From NCBI GenBank assembly GCA_016702545.1, contig JADJDT010000048.1, positions 1 through 64,000 on the forward strand: a DNA stretch of 64,000 nt, read 5' to 3'. This document shows, piece after piece, positions 35,623 through 45,334 of the stretch (within the stretch, counting starts at the first letter, position 1; the number at the start of each line of letters is the position of its first letter). The notes beneath the pieces were generated by a model. It was given only the letters and a program-made list of their open reading frames with translations, was not told the origin of the DNA and searched no databases. Both the position numbers and the translations under genes were made by a program. The DNA comes from Pseudomonadota bacterium (GTDB taxonomy: Bacteria > Myxococcota_A > Polyangia > GCA-2747355).

Positions 35623-36993
35623 ATGTTCTCCTTCCCCGGCATCGTCTCGCTGGTCTTCTTCTTCTTCGTGCGCCCGCACGAGGTCTACGAGCTGCTGCAG
35701 CAGCTCCCGCTGCTCTATATCTTCACGGCGCTGGCCGTCTTCGGCATGGTCGTCGACATCAAGCTCCGGCTGGTGCGGCCCGAGCCGACGCCGCAGCTCG
35801 CCTGGGTGCTGCTCTTCTTCGCCTGGGCCGCGTTGAGCGCCGCGCTCCAGCATCCCGACCCTCCGATCGCGCTGCTCGACCTGGCGATCCTCTTCACCTG
35901 GTACTTCCTGATCTCGCACGGCCTGCAGTCGCTGCGCGCCTTCGACGCGATGGCCCGCCTGCTGGTCGGCCTGGCCGTCTTTCTCGCCGCGGTCGGCGTC
36001 CATCAGCACTTCGCGCCCCTCGGCTGCGTCGCGGCCGAGCCCGACGTGAATCTGGCGATCGTCGGCGGCACCCCCGACGGCCGGGCCTGTCGCGCCGCCA
36101 CCGACTGCCTGGGTCAGGGCGCCGATCCGGGCAAGGAGTACCTCTGCGAGCACGTGGGACTGCTCGGCACGACGACGATCTCGGACCGCGTGCGCTACCG
36201 CGGCACGCTGCAGGATCCCAACGAGCTGGCGAGCGTGCTCGCCTCCGTGCTGCCGCTGATCATCGCGCTGATCACCGTGCGACCCAGCGCCGGCCGCTGG
36301 CTCGCTGGCGGCCTGGGCGGTGCCTTGATCCTGCTCTGCGTCTACTTCACCCGCTCGCGGGGCGGCCTGATGGGCGTCGGGACGGCGCTCAGCGTGTACG
36401 TGATCCGCCGCTTCCGCTTCAAGGGCGTGCTGGTGCTGGGCCTGCTGACGGTCGCCCTCTTATCGGTGATCGCCGGCGGCCGCGCGGACACCGACGCGTC
36501 CTCGATCGAGCGCATGGAGTGCTGGTGGGAGGGCATGAACATGTTCCGCTACCACCCGTTCTTCGGCGTCGGCTTCGACCAGTTCACCGAGCACCACTAT
36601 CTGACGGCCCACAACTCCTTCGTGCTCGCCATCGCCGAGCTGGGCCTCGTCGGCATGCTGTTCTGGATCGGCCTGCTCTATGTTTCTTGCAAGATCCCGA
36701 TCGTCGTCTACCTGCGCTACGCGGATCAGCCCGAGGTGCGCGCCTGGGCGCTCGCCACCCTCGCCGCCTTCGGCTCGACAGTCGTCGGGGCCTTCTTCCT
36801 CTCGCTGACCTACCGCTACATGCCATGGACCTTCATCGCCTTGTGCGGCAGCCTCTACCGTGCCGTCAAGGCGCACGATCCCGAGTGGCGCATGCCGCTG
36901 CGTGCCCTCGATTGGGTCGCCATCGGCGGCTTGACCGTGGGGCTCACGGGCGGTCTGTTCGTGGTGACGCGGCTCTGGATGGCGGCCGGCTAG
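35623..36993 (+). CDS. O-antigen ligase/polymerase family membrane protein (Wzy-like)
   Basis: 456 residues with about 10-12 hydrophobic helices and a large extracytoplasmic loop. The family region includes RYRGTLQDPNELASVLASVL, FTRSRGGLMGVG (RSRGG is the usual motif), and the late loop FGVGFDQFTEHHYLTAHNSF with the conserved H in the xxAHNSF sequence. Such proteins either polymerise repeat units (Wzy) or ligate polysaccharide to lipid A core (WaaL). In this locus a polymerase is more likely. A Cys-containing loop (CRAATDCLGQGADPG) near residue 150 is unusual. Start ATG 35623. Confidence 0.85.
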   Translation: MFSFPGIVSLVFFFFVRPHEVYELLQQLPLLYIFTALAVFGMVVDIKLRLVRPEPTPQLAWVLLFFAWAALSAALQHPDPPIALLDLAILFTWYFLISHGLQSLRAFDAMARLLVGLAVFLAAVGVHQHFAPLGCVAAEPDVNLAIVGGTPDGRACRAATDCLGQGADPGKEYLCEHVGLLGTTTISDRVRYRGTLQDPNELASVLASVLPLIIALITVRPSAGRWLAGGLGGALILLCVYFTRSRGGLMGVGTALSVYVIRRFRFKGVLVLGLLTVALLSVIAGGRADTDASSIERMECWWEGMNMFRYHPFFGVGFDQFTEHHYLTAHNSFVLAIAELGLVGMLFWIGLLYVSCKIPIVVYLRYADQPEVRAWALATLAAFGSTVVGAFFLSLTYRYMPWTFIALCGSLYRAVKAHDPEWRMPLRALDWVAIGGLTVGLTGGLFVVTRLWMAAG

Positions 36994-37064
36994 CGCGCGT
37001 GGCGTGCGGTCACGGGGCCCTGTGCTAGCCTGACGGGCTGGTCGCGCGCTCGTGGAGGTCTTCA

Positions 37065-39023
37065 ATGCGCAGGGTCTGCTCCCTCGTCGCCATGGTCGCC
37101 ATCGTCACCCTCTTCGTCCTCGGCCCGCCGGGTGGCGGCGCGACAGCCGCCCACGCGGCCGAGCTTCGCTTCGGCGTCGTGTCGCCCAACCTCAAGGTGC
37201 GTCCGGCGCAGCGGCCGCCGGTGCAGAGCGGCGCCCGACTCTTCGCCGGGCGCAACGAGTTCGAGGCCTTCCAGGTGGTCTTCAGCAGCAGCGGCGGCAG
37301 CGTCGACGGCATCGGCGTGCTGCTCTCCCAGCCGCTCTCGGGCCCTGGCGGGGCCACCCTGCCCGCCGACAGTGTGACGCTCTACCGCGCCGATTACTAT
37401 GAGGTCGGCACGGCGTCGAACACCGAGGGGGCCGCGGGGCGCTGGCCCGACCCGCTGATCCCTGACCTCGATCCGATCGTCGGCGAGCGCCGCAACGCCT
37501 TTCCCTTCCGCGTACCCGCCGCCGAGAGCCGCGTCGTCTGGGTCGACATCTTCGTCCCTGCCACAGCCACCGCCGGACGCTACACCGGTGAGCTGGCGGT
37601 GACCGTCAGCGGCTCGGCGGTCGGCACGCTGCCGATCGAGCTCCAGGTGGGGGACTTCACGCTGCCCTCGACGGCCTCGCTGCGCTCGGCCTTCGCGATG
37701 GACTTCGACGAGCCCTGCATGGCGCACACCGGCACGGAGTCCTGCGATCCCCGCTGGAACGAGCGCAAGGCGCTCGAGCTGCGCGAGCGCTATGTGCGCT
37801 GCGCGCTCGATCACCGCTTCACGATCCACGACCCCTTCTTCCAGCCACCGGTGCCGGGCAGCATCGAGCCCTTCGAGGAGCTGATGCTGCCGCTGGTGTT
37901 GGGCAGCGGACGCACGCGCTTACGCGGCGCGCGCCTGACCACGATTCGCCTGGGCGGCGACGATTTCGCGACGTGGCTGGGCTATGCGCGCCGCAAGGGC
38001 TTCGCCGACCGCCTGTTCTACTACCCGGTCGATGAGCCGCACGGTCAGGGCGAGTGGAATCGCTTCGCCACGCGAGCGCGGGCGTTGCACGCGGCGGACC
38101 CTGCGGCGAAGACGATCCTGACGACGACGCTGCGCGAGGCGACCGCCCACGGCGTCGCCCAACACGTCGACATCTTCGTGCCAGTGATCAACTTCCTCGA
38201 GGAGCGCCCCAACGCGGGCACGCCCTATGATGGCAACCAGCGCCGCAGCTACGAGGCCTGGCTCGCCGCCGATCCCAAGCACGAGCTGTGGTCCTACCAG
38301 TCGTGCCAGTCGCACGGCTGCGGCGAGTGCGGCACGCCCTCACCCAACGAGTTCGAGCGCGGGTGGCCGCTGCGCGTGATCGATGGCTCGGCGATCCAGA
38401 ACCGGGCCTTCGCCTGGATCGCCTTCACGCACGATATCGGCGCCGAGTTGTACTTCGAGACCGTCGAGCAGCTCGGCACGGCCTGGGCGCGCAACGGCCA
38501 GTGCAAATACTCGGGCTCCGGCGATGGCACGCTCTTCTATCCAGGCAAGCCCTCACGCATCGGCGGCAAGACCGATATTCCGATCGAGTCGATGCGCCTC
38601 AAGCTGCTGCGCGAGGGGATGGAGGACTACGAGTATCTGGTGCTCGCGGCCGGCCAAGATCAGGCAGAGGCCCTGGCCATCGCCCGCGCGCTTTTCCCGC
38701 ACCCCTACGAGACGGCACAGCCCCCGGAGCGGCTCGACGAGGCCCGCGCTCGGCTCTACGCGATGATCGACGGCAAGGCTCCGCCGCCAGGTGCCGCGTC
38801 GGGCGGCAGCTCGGTCACGGTCCCCAACGGCCGCGACGGCGGCGCCGCCGACGAGGATCCGGCGGGGCCCAGCGACAAGGATGGGCTGGGAGCCCGCAGC
38901 GCCTGCGCCATCGGCGGCGACGGTGCCGCGGGGGGCCCTACGCTGCTGCTGGCGGGCCTGCTGCTGCTGGCGCAAAGGCGACGCCGCCAGCGGGCCCGCG
39001 ATACCCGACGCAGGCGGCCCTGA
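37065..39023 (+). CDS. DUF4091 secreted protein with MYXO-CTERM-like tail
   Basis: 652 residues. Signal peptide (VAMVAIVTLFVLGPPGGG), beta-rich N-terminal region, then a catalytic-like region ending in DUF4091 (IGGKTDIPIESMRLKLLREG, MEDYEYLVLA). DUF4091 proteins resemble GH123 glycosidases: LFYYPVDEPHGQGEWNRF contains the candidate DE pair. The tail has SACAIGGDG, then a hydrophobic stretch (GPTLLLAGLLLLAQ) and RRRRQR, matching the MYXO-CTERM sorting pattern, so the protein is probably surface-anchored. A GGAGG lies six bases before ATG 37065. Tandem paralog follows after one base. Confidence 0.85.
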   Translation: MRRVCSLVAMVAIVTLFVLGPPGGGATAAHAAELRFGVVSPNLKVRPAQRPPVQSGARLFAGRNEFEAFQVVFSSSGGSVDGIGVLLSQPLSGPGGATLPADSVTLYRADYYEVGTASNTEGAAGRWPDPLIPDLDPIVGERRNAFPFRVPAAESRVVWVDIFVPATATAGRYTGELAVTVSGSAVGTLPIELQVGDFTLPSTASLRSAFAMDFDEPCMAHTGTESCDPRWNERKALELRERYVRCALDHRFTIHDPFFQPPVPGSIEPFEELMLPLVLGSGRTRLRGARLTTIRLGGDDFATWLGYARRKGFADRLFYYPVDEPHGQGEWNRFATRARALHAADPAAKTILTTTLREATAHGVAQHVDIFVPVINFLEERPNAGTPYDGNQRRSYEAWLAADPKHELWSYQSCQSHGCGECGTPSPNEFERGWPLRVIDGSAIQNRAFAWIAFTHDIGAELYFETVEQLGTAWARNGQCKYSGSGDGTLFYPGKPSRIGGKTDIPIESMRLKLLREGMEDYEYLVLAAGQDQAEALAIARALFPHPYETAQPPERLDEARARLYAMIDGKAPPPGAASGGSSVTVPNGRDGGAADEDPAGPSDKDGLGARSACAIGGDGAAGGPTLLLAGLLLLAQRRRRQRARDTRRRRP

Positions 39024-39024
39024 G

Positions 39025-40992
39025 GTGGGCCACCTCGACGGCTCGGCCCGCCGCGTGGCGTTGCTCTCGTCGCTGACCTGGTCGTCACTGACCTGGTCGT
39101 CGCTGATCTGGGCGGTCGCTTGCGTGCCGTCCGGCGCGGTCCCTCACGCCGCCAGCACCGCGCCGACGCCACGGCCCGGTGCGCCCCTTAGGACCCGCTC
39201 GGAGATAACTCATCCATCTGGCCGTCGATCCATCCCGCCGGGCTCGCCCGTGCTATCGATCCCGGCGGCAGCCGCCGCGAGCAGCGCTCCGCTCGATGCG
39301 CCGGGCGGGTGGGCGAGCCACGGTCTCCCGGCCTACGGCGTCGTCTCGGCCACGCTCAAGGTGCGACCGAGCGATCGTCCAGCGCTGCGGCCGAGCGCCG
39401 CGCTCGAGGCCGCCCGCAACGAGTTCGAGCCCTTCCAGATCATCGTCGTCGCCGGCGACGAGGCCCTTCGCGCCGTCTCGCTGACGCATGGCGCCGCGCT
39501 GACCGATGCCGCGGGCCACGTCATCGATCGCCGACACCTCACGTTCTTCCGCGTCGGCTACTACGACGTGGGCACGCCCTCGAACCGCGAGGGCGCCGCC
39601 GGGCCGTGGCCCGATCCCTTGCTGCCGGATGTCGATGCCTACGTGGGCGAGCGCCGCAATGCCTTCCCCTTCGACGTACCCCCCCGGCAGACGCGCGCGA
39701 TCTGGGTCGACGTCTTCGTGCCGCCCAGCACCCCGCCGGGCCTCTACCGCGGCAGCCTGGTCCTCGAGCGACTGCGCGGCCCGCGGGGCTCCGCCCGCGC
39801 GAGGGACACGATCCCGCTGGCGCTGCGGGTGGGCGCCTTCACGCTGCCCTCGACGGCCACGCTGCGCACGGCCTTCGGCATGGACTTCGCGGAGCCCTGC
39901 ATGGCCCACACGGGCACGCCATCCTGCTCCGCCGAATGGGACGAGGAACCGGCGTGCGAGCTGCGGGCGCGCTATCTGGCCGCCGCGCTGGACCACCGCT
40001 TCAGCATCTCCGACGTGGCCTTCCAACCCCCCTTCGGCGGCAGCGCCGGCCCCTTTCAGCGCTGGCTGCAGCCGCTGATCGATGGTCGCGGCCACACGCG
40101 CTTGGCGGGCGCGCGACTGACCGCGATCCGCCTCGACGAGCAACCCGATCGTCTCGGGCGCTGGCTCGCGCTGGCCCGCGCGCAGGGCTTCCTCGAGCGC
40201 TTGTTCTACTTCCCCGTCGACGAGCCCGACCCCGACACCCAGCACGACTGGGCCGCGCTGCGCCAGGCCGCGGAGCCGCTGCGGCGCTTCAATCCACGCG
40301 CGCGCCTGGCGCTCACGGCAGCGCTGGGCGCCGCGCGGCGGCACAAGGTGAGCGAGCTCGTCGATATCTTCGTGCCGGTGGTCAACTACCTCGATCCGCG
40401 GCCCGAGAGCGGCGACGCGGTCCACCGTGCCGACTACCGCGCCTGGCTGGCGACGCGGCCGGGCCGCGAGCTGTGGAGCTACCAGTCCTGCATGTCGCAC
40501 GGCTGCGGCGAGTGCGGCGATCCCTCGCCCGAGCTGGCCGACACCGGCTGGCCCTCGCGGGTGATCGACAGCTCCGCGGTGCAGAACCGCGCGTTCCCCT
40601 GGATCGCCTTCCTCCACGGGCTCAGCGGCGAGCTCTATTTCGCCGCGACGGAGCAGCTCGCGACCGCCTGGGAGCCCAACGGGCTCTGCAAGTTCTCGGG
40701 GCACGGGGACGGCACGCTGTTCTATCCGGGCACCCCGGCCCGGATCGGCGGACGCACGCACATCCCGATCGAGTCGATTCGTGCGAAGATGCTCCGCGAG
40801 GGCCTCGAGGACCACGAGTATCTGGTGCTCGCCGCCCGCCGCGACCGGAGCAAGACGATCGAGCTGGCGCAAGCGCTGTTCCCGCACGCCTTCGCCTGCG
40901 CGCAGCCGGTGCAGGCGCTCGAGCGCGCGCGGCACCGGCTCTTCGCGCTGCTCGACGGCGCCGGCGCGGCGAGCGCCGAAGCGCCACGCTGA
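39025..40992 (+). CDS. DUF4091 secreted protein, second copy
   Basis: 655 residues, clear paralog of the preceding product with the same order of motifs: YGVVSATLKVRPSDRP, ARNEFEPFQIIV, FFRVGYYDVGTPSNREGA, MDFAEPCMAHTGTPSC, LFYFPVDEPDPDTQ, LWSYQSCMSHGCGECGDPSP, RIGGRTHIPIESIRAKMLRE. Unlike copy one it has no MYXO-CTERM tail but has a lipoprotein-like leader ending LIWAVAC. GTG 39025 starts one base after the previous stop; the leader h-region consists of three in-frame copies of SLTWS-like sequence. Both copies probably act on extracellular polysaccharide; the linkage is unknown. Confidence 0.85.
   Translation: MGHLDGSARRVALLSSLTWSSLTWSSLIWAVACVPSGAVPHAASTAPTPRPGAPLRTRSEITHPSGRRSIPPGSPVLSIPAAAAASSAPLDAPGGWASHGLPAYGVVSATLKVRPSDRPALRPSAALEAARNEFEPFQIIVVAGDEALRAVSLTHGAALTDAAGHVIDRRHLTFFRVGYYDVGTPSNREGAAGPWPDPLLPDVDAYVGERRNAFPFDVPPRQTRAIWVDVFVPPSTPPGLYRGSLVLERLRGPRGSARARDTIPLALRVGAFTLPSTATLRTAFGMDFAEPCMAHTGTPSCSAEWDEEPACELRARYLAAALDHRFSISDVAFQPPFGGSAGPFQRWLQPLIDGRGHTRLAGARLTAIRLDEQPDRLGRWLALARAQGFLERLFYFPVDEPDPDTQHDWAALRQAAEPLRRFNPRARLALTAALGAARRHKVSELVDIFVPVVNYLDPRPESGDAVHRADYRAWLATRPGRELWSYQSCMSHGCGECGDPSPELADTGWPSRVIDSSAVQNRAFPWIAFLHGLSGELYFAATEQLATAWEPNGLCKFSGHGDGTLFYPGTPARIGGRTHIPIESIRAKMLREGLEDHEYLVLAARRDRSKTIELAQALFPHAFACAQPVQALERARHRLFALLDGAGAASAEAPR
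39070..39114 (+). repeat. 15-bp in-frame triplication inside a signal peptide
   Basis: TCGCTGACCTGGTCG at 39070-39084, then copies at 39085-39099 (one change) and 39100-39114 (two changes). They encode SLTWS, SLTWS, SLIWA, the hydrophobic core of the leader of the second DUF4091 protein. Confidence 0.95.
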
Positions 40993-41007
40993 GGGGTTGC
41001 GACGCGG

Positions 41008-42051
41008 ATGCGCCTACCGTCGGTGGACAAGGAACGGTTGCTCAACGTCCCCCACGCCAGCGGGCTGCTCGGCCTCTGGCGCCGCGCGGCCCTTCCTGCC
41101 GACGTCGCGCTAAAGCGCCTCGGCCTGACGCCGCGGCTGCAGCGCGGAGCGCTGATCCTGCTCTTTCACCGCATCGCCGACGACGCGGATTCGTTCCACC
41201 ACTGCATGCCGGTGGCGCTCTTCGACGCGCTCTGCGCGCACCTGCGGCGGCACTACCAGGTCGTGCCGCTCGACGAGCTCGTCACCGCGGTCGGCCAGGG
41301 GCGCCTGCCGGCGGGGATGGTCGCGCTGACCTTCGACGACGGCTATGCCGACAGCTACCGGCTGGCCCTGCCGGTGCGCCGCCGGCACGGCTTGCCGGCG
41401 ACGGTCTTCATCACCACGGGGGCCATCGGGCACCAGCAGCCGCTGTGGTTCTCGCGACTCGCCGCGATGCTGTCACAGACGGCCCAGAGCACCGTCCCGC
41501 CGAGCCGCGGGGTCGCGCTCGGCCTGACCTCGACGACCGAGCGCATCGCCACCTACTGCGAGCTCAGCGAACACCTCAAGCGGCTCGGCAGCCACGAGCG
41601 CGAGGCCTGGCTGCAGGAGCTCTCTGACTTGCTCGGGGTCAAGGACTTCAGCGGCCTGCGGGACGAGATGGTGACCTGGGACGAGCTGCGCGAGATGGAC
41701 GCTGCCGGTTTCCGGGCGGGCGCGCACACCGTCTCGCACCCGATCCTCTCGCACTGCACGGAGGACGAGCTGCGCGAGGAGCTGACGACGAGCAAGGCGC
41801 AGCTCGAACGCGAGCTGGGCCGCGCGGTCGACCTCTTCGCCTACCCCAACGGCCGCAGTGATGACTTCAACGCGGCGGTCGTCGCCGCCGTGGCGGCCGC
41901 CGGCTACCGCGCGGCCTGCACCACGGTCTTCGGCGCCAACGGGCCGCTGGAGCACCCCTACCGCCTGCGCCGCGTGATCCTCTACGGCGCGACCCTGCCG
42001 CCGCTTGCCTTGCAGCTCGAGCGCTTCTTCTACACCACCCACCGGCGCTGA
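41008..42051 (+). CDS. NodB-type polysaccharide deacetylase
   Basis: Carbohydrate esterase 4 family: removes acetyl groups from N-acetylated sugars using a metal bound by Asp and two His. 347 residues. Motif 1 is MVALTFDDGYADSY, motif 2 is RAGAHTVSHPILSH (the metal-binding HxxxH), and later AYPNGRSDDF and RRVILY. FHRIADDAD near residue 54 is the usual preceding turn. No signal peptide, so it may be cytoplasmic or act on lipid-linked units. 15 bases after the DUF4091 gene, same strand. Confidence 0.88.
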   Translation: MRLPSVDKERLLNVPHASGLLGLWRRAALPADVALKRLGLTPRLQRGALILLFHRIADDADSFHHCMPVALFDALCAHLRRHYQVVPLDELVTAVGQGRLPAGMVALTFDDGYADSYRLALPVRRRHGLPATVFITTGAIGHQQPLWFSRLAAMLSQTAQSTVPPSRGVALGLTSTTERIATYCELSEHLKRLGSHEREAWLQELSDLLGVKDFSGLRDEMVTWDELREMDAAGFRAGAHTVSHPILSHCTEDELREELTTSKAQLERELGRAVDLFAYPNGRSDDFNAAVVAAVAAAGYRAACTTVFGANGPLEHPYRLRRVILYGATLPPLALQLERFFYTTHRR

Positions 42052-42148
42052 GCGCAGGCAGGCAGACAGACCAGGGGGGCTATCCGTTCCTCGCGTGAGC
42101 GGGTATGACCCTGCGGCTGGTCGAGACGATGGGCGCCAGGAGGGCAGC

Positions 42149-43786
42149 GTGAGTGGGACGGACTTCGAGCGGGCCCGAGCGGAGATCGCGCGGCGACGGA
42201 CCTTCGCGATCATCTCGCACCCCGACGCGGGCAAGACGACGCTGACGGAGAAGCTGCTGCTCTACGGCGGGGCGATTCACCTGGCGGGGTCCGTGAAGCA
42301 GCGCGGCAGCGGGCGCCAGACGACCAGCGACTGGATGGAGCTCGAGCGCCAGCGCGGCATCTCGGTCTCGACCAGCGTCTTGCAGTTCGACTACCAGGGC
42401 CGCCGACTCAACCTGCTCGACACGCCGGGCCACAACGACTTCTCCGAGGACACCTACCGCACGCTGGCGGCTGCCGACTGCGCGGTGATGCTGATCGACA
42501 GCGTCAAGGGGGTGGAGCCGCAGACGATCAAGCTCTTTCGCGTCTGCCGGCTGCGCGGCATCCCGATCGTCACCGTGATCAACAAGATGGATCGCAACGG
42601 GCGCGAGCCGCTCGACCTGCTGGACGAGATCGAGCGCGTGCTCGAGATCCCCTGCCAGCCGCAGAACTGGCCGATCGGCTCCGGTGCCTCGTTCCAGGGC
42701 GTCTACGACCGCGTCCAGCGCCAGCTGCTGCGCTTCGAGCGCGCGCAGGGCGGCGGCGCGCGACCGGCGCCGATGCAGCTCGCGGAGGTCGACGTCCCCG
42801 AGCTACGGACCACGCTCGGTGCCGGGGCGCACGCGCGGCTGCTCGAAGAGCTGGCGCTGCTCGACGGCGCGAGCCCGCCCTGGGATCGCGAGCAATTCCT
42901 CGCCGGAAAGCTCACCCCCGTCTTCTTCGCCAGCGCGATGACCAACTTCGGCGTCGAGCCCTTGCTCCAGGCCTTCGTCGAGCTGGCGCCGGGGCCACGA
43001 CCGCGCCAGACCAGCCGCGGCCTGCTGGCGCCCGACGCGCCGGCCTTCTCCGCCTTCGTGTTCAAGATCCAGGCGAACATGGACCCACGTCATCGCGACC
43101 GCATCGCCTTCGCGCGCATCTGCTCGGGCGTCTACCGGCGCGAGATGCCGGTGCTGCACGCGCGCACCGGCAAGACGCTCGCGCTGAGCAAGTCGTTTCA
43201 GTTCATGGCGCAGGAGCGCGTGCAGGTCGAGGAGGCCTTCTCCGGCGACGTGATGGGGCTGTGGGATCCGGGCCTCTTGCGCATCGGCGACAGCCTCTGC
43301 GAGGGGAAGGGCCACGAGTTCGAGGGCATTCCACGCTTCTCGCCCGAGCACTTCGTGCGCGTGCGCGAGGCCGATCCGATGAAGCGCAAGCAGCTCAAGA
43401 AGGGCCTCGATCAGCTCGCCGAGGAGGGCGCGGTTCAGCTCTTCTTCGATCGCTGGCGACTGGAGCGCGAGCCCCTGCTGGGGGCCGTCGGCGTGCTGCA
43501 GTTCGAGGTCACGCAGTATCGGCTGGAGCACGAGTACGGGGCGGCGGCGCACTTCGAGAAGCTGCCCTACCAGCACGCGCGTTGGATCGAGGGCGAGGTG
43601 ACCCTCGATCGCTTCGAGCGCCCCGGCTCCAGCACCTGCGTGCTCGACGTCGAGGGCCGCCCGCTGGTGCTCTTCGAGAGCGACTGGGCGCTGCGCCGCG
43701 CCCAAGAGGAGCACCCGACGGTCAAGTTCATCGCTGCGGTCCAGCCCGGGCGCTCGTCGCGGGCGGCCGGCCGCACGGCGGGGTGA
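42149..43786 (+). CDS. prfC: Peptide chain release factor 3
   Basis: GTPase that recycles RF1/RF2 from the ribosome after termination. 545 residues. G1 is SHPDAGKTTLTEKLL (24-38), the switch region has RQRGISVSTSVLQF, G3 is DTPGHNDFSEDTYR, G4 is VINKMDRNGREPLD; these RF3 forms distinguish it from EF-G. The C-terminal domain ends VKFIAAVQ and then a short Arg/Ala tail. GTG 42149 with AGGAGGG upstream. An unrelated housekeeping gene inside the polysaccharide region. Confidence 0.95.
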   Translation: MSGTDFERARAEIARRRTFAIISHPDAGKTTLTEKLLLYGGAIHLAGSVKQRGSGRQTTSDWMELERQRGISVSTSVLQFDYQGRRLNLLDTPGHNDFSEDTYRTLAAADCAVMLIDSVKGVEPQTIKLFRVCRLRGIPIVTVINKMDRNGREPLDLLDEIERVLEIPCQPQNWPIGSGASFQGVYDRVQRQLLRFERAQGGGARPAPMQLAEVDVPELRTTLGAGAHARLLEELALLDGASPPWDREQFLAGKLTPVFFASAMTNFGVEPLLQAFVELAPGPRPRQTSRGLLAPDAPAFSAFVFKIQANMDPRHRDRIAFARICSGVYRREMPVLHARTGKTLALSKSFQFMAQERVQVEEAFSGDVMGLWDPGLLRIGDSLCEGKGHEFEGIPRFSPEHFVRVREADPMKRKQLKKGLDQLAEEGAVQLFFDRWRLEREPLLGAVGVLQFEVTQYRLEHEYGAAAHFEKLPYQHARWIEGEVTLDRFERPGSSTCVLDVEGRPLVLFESDWALRRAQEEHPTVKFIAAVQPGRSSRAAGRTAG

Positions 43787-43815
43787 GGGGCCAGGAGCGC
43801 GGGGTGGGGCGAGGA

Positions 43816-45186
43816 TCAGGGGGAGAGGCGCTCCCGACGATAACCGGCCACCCCTGCCAACTCGTAACGGAGGCGGTCATGCATGCGACTCTTCCGGCCC
43901 TGCCAGAACTCCCACGCCTCGGGGTGAAGGCGAACCCGCATCGCCCCATCCGGGCTCGCATCGAGTGTGGCGTTCGCCACCTGACCCAATTCGCGTTGCC
44001 AGCAGGCCGTTGGGCTGACCGTGTAGCCTCCCCAGTGCGGCGGGCAAGGCGGTCCTCCCTGCGGTGCAAAGCGCAACGCATACCCAATCGCCTTCAGCAG
44101 CAGCTCCGGTCGCCCAAAGATCACTTCGCTCTGATTTGAGGCCCAGGCTCCGACGCGAGACTGCCAATCCCGCGTCAGGAAATACGCCACCGACCGTGTA
44201 CGCAGGACCTGGTCAACCGTGCCCTCGAACTCCAGTGCGCGACCGATCAGTGGGCACTCCAGGGAGACCGCAGCAAGGGGGTTCGCGGCAAGATCACGCC
44301 CCTTTCGGCCCTGATAATTCGTAAAGAACAGGATCCCCGGATCGCCGGGTCCGTTCTTGACGAGCACCACGCGCTGCGAGGGCCCGAATTCGCGTTCGCC
44401 GTCTAGCGACCCGCCCTGCGGTTCGATTGGGCGCGCCGTAGCGAGGCGCATCGCGAAAGGGTCGATCTGAGGCAAATCCGGTTGCTCGGTGTGGAGGCGT
44501 GCGTAGGCCTCATGAACCGCCAGAAGATATGCGTGAAGCAGCTCGTCTGAGTACGCCACCGCTTCTGCCGCGGACAACGCGATCCCCCTCACCTTCGCGG
44601 GACCCTCGACCGCCAGCGGCGCCGATCCGGCCAGCGGTTGCGGATCCATGCTGTCCAGGAGCTCCGCAAGGCCCTCGAAGCGCACCTGCCGCTGCAGATC
44701 CGGCCAGAAGAAGGAGAAGGCCGCCCGGGGATTATCCCTGAGGTGCGCCGCGGCACGGTTGCCCAACGCGAGCCGAAGCACCAGGCCCTCGTCGTCAGAC
44801 GACTCGACCACGGCGGGCGTACCCGAAGGCTGACCCGTCTCGCGATCGACCGTGCCGAACCACCCCTGCTCCGGGGGCAGCAGGACGGTGGGCGCCACTC
44901 GATGGATCCGATCGTGCGACGCCCTCGCGTCGTTCATCCAACGATCGAACAAGGCCTTCGGATCGGTCCCCGCCTCGCGCTCGGTCAGCGTATTCGCCGT
45001 ATAGCTGACGCGCCGCGTCGCGATTCCCTGCACGGGGTCAACGCCCGCCGCAGAGGGCTCTGCCGGGGCCTCCCCTTGGGAAACAGCCGCTACCACGGCT
45101 GCTGGGTCTCCGATGACGACCACCGTCATCGGCCAGACCATGAGCGACACCAAACGACTGCGCCTCCACGCCACGCTTCGCACCAT
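43816..45186 (-). CDS. Exported double PNPOx-fold protein (PdxH-like)
   Basis: 456 residues. The C-terminal half is PdxH-like: LVKNGPGDPGILFFTNYQGR, KGRDLAANPLAAVSLE, VGAWASNQSEVIFGRPELL, PPHWGGYTVSPTACWQREL and EFWQGRKSRMHDRLRYELAG, the full pyridoxamine-phosphate oxidase signature. The first half has a second flavin-split-barrel region (AAAHLRDNPRAAFSFFWPDL, QRQVRFEGLAELL). ATG 45186, with GGGGGAGG five bases upstream, gives a leader WRRSRLVSLMVWPMTVVVIG, a twin-arginine-like signal. A PNPOx enzyme is normally cytosolic; Tat export would fit an FMN protein folded before transport. Substrate unknown. Confidence 0.8.
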   Translation of the reverse strand: MVRSVAWRRSRLVSLMVWPMTVVVIGDPAAVVAAVSQGEAPAEPSAAGVDPVQGIATRRVSYTANTLTEREAGTDPKALFDRWMNDARASHDRIHRVAPTVLLPPEQGWFGTVDRETGQPSGTPAVVESSDDEGLVLRLALGNRAAAHLRDNPRAAFSFFWPDLQRQVRFEGLAELLDSMDPQPLAGSAPLAVEGPAKVRGIALSAAEAVAYSDELLHAYLLAVHEAYARLHTEQPDLPQIDPFAMRLATARPIEPQGGSLDGEREFGPSQRVVLVKNGPGDPGILFFTNYQGRKGRDLAANPLAAVSLECPLIGRALEFEGTVDQVLRTRSVAYFLTRDWQSRVGAWASNQSEVIFGRPELLLKAIGYALRFAPQGGPPCPPHWGGYTVSPTACWQRELGQVANATLDASPDGAMRVRLHPEAWEFWQGRKSRMHDRLRYELAGVAGYRRERLSP

Positions 45187-45334
45187 CGACGCCTCCCCCT
45201 GGCTGCTCATGAATACGGTCCATCGCACCGTAACCCTCGCGCGACCACGCACCAGCGTCAACGACCATGCGAGTGAAGAGCACTCTCCGCGCGCGGCTTG
45301 ACCAGGAGGGCGGCCGCTGCCTAAGGTCGCCGCC

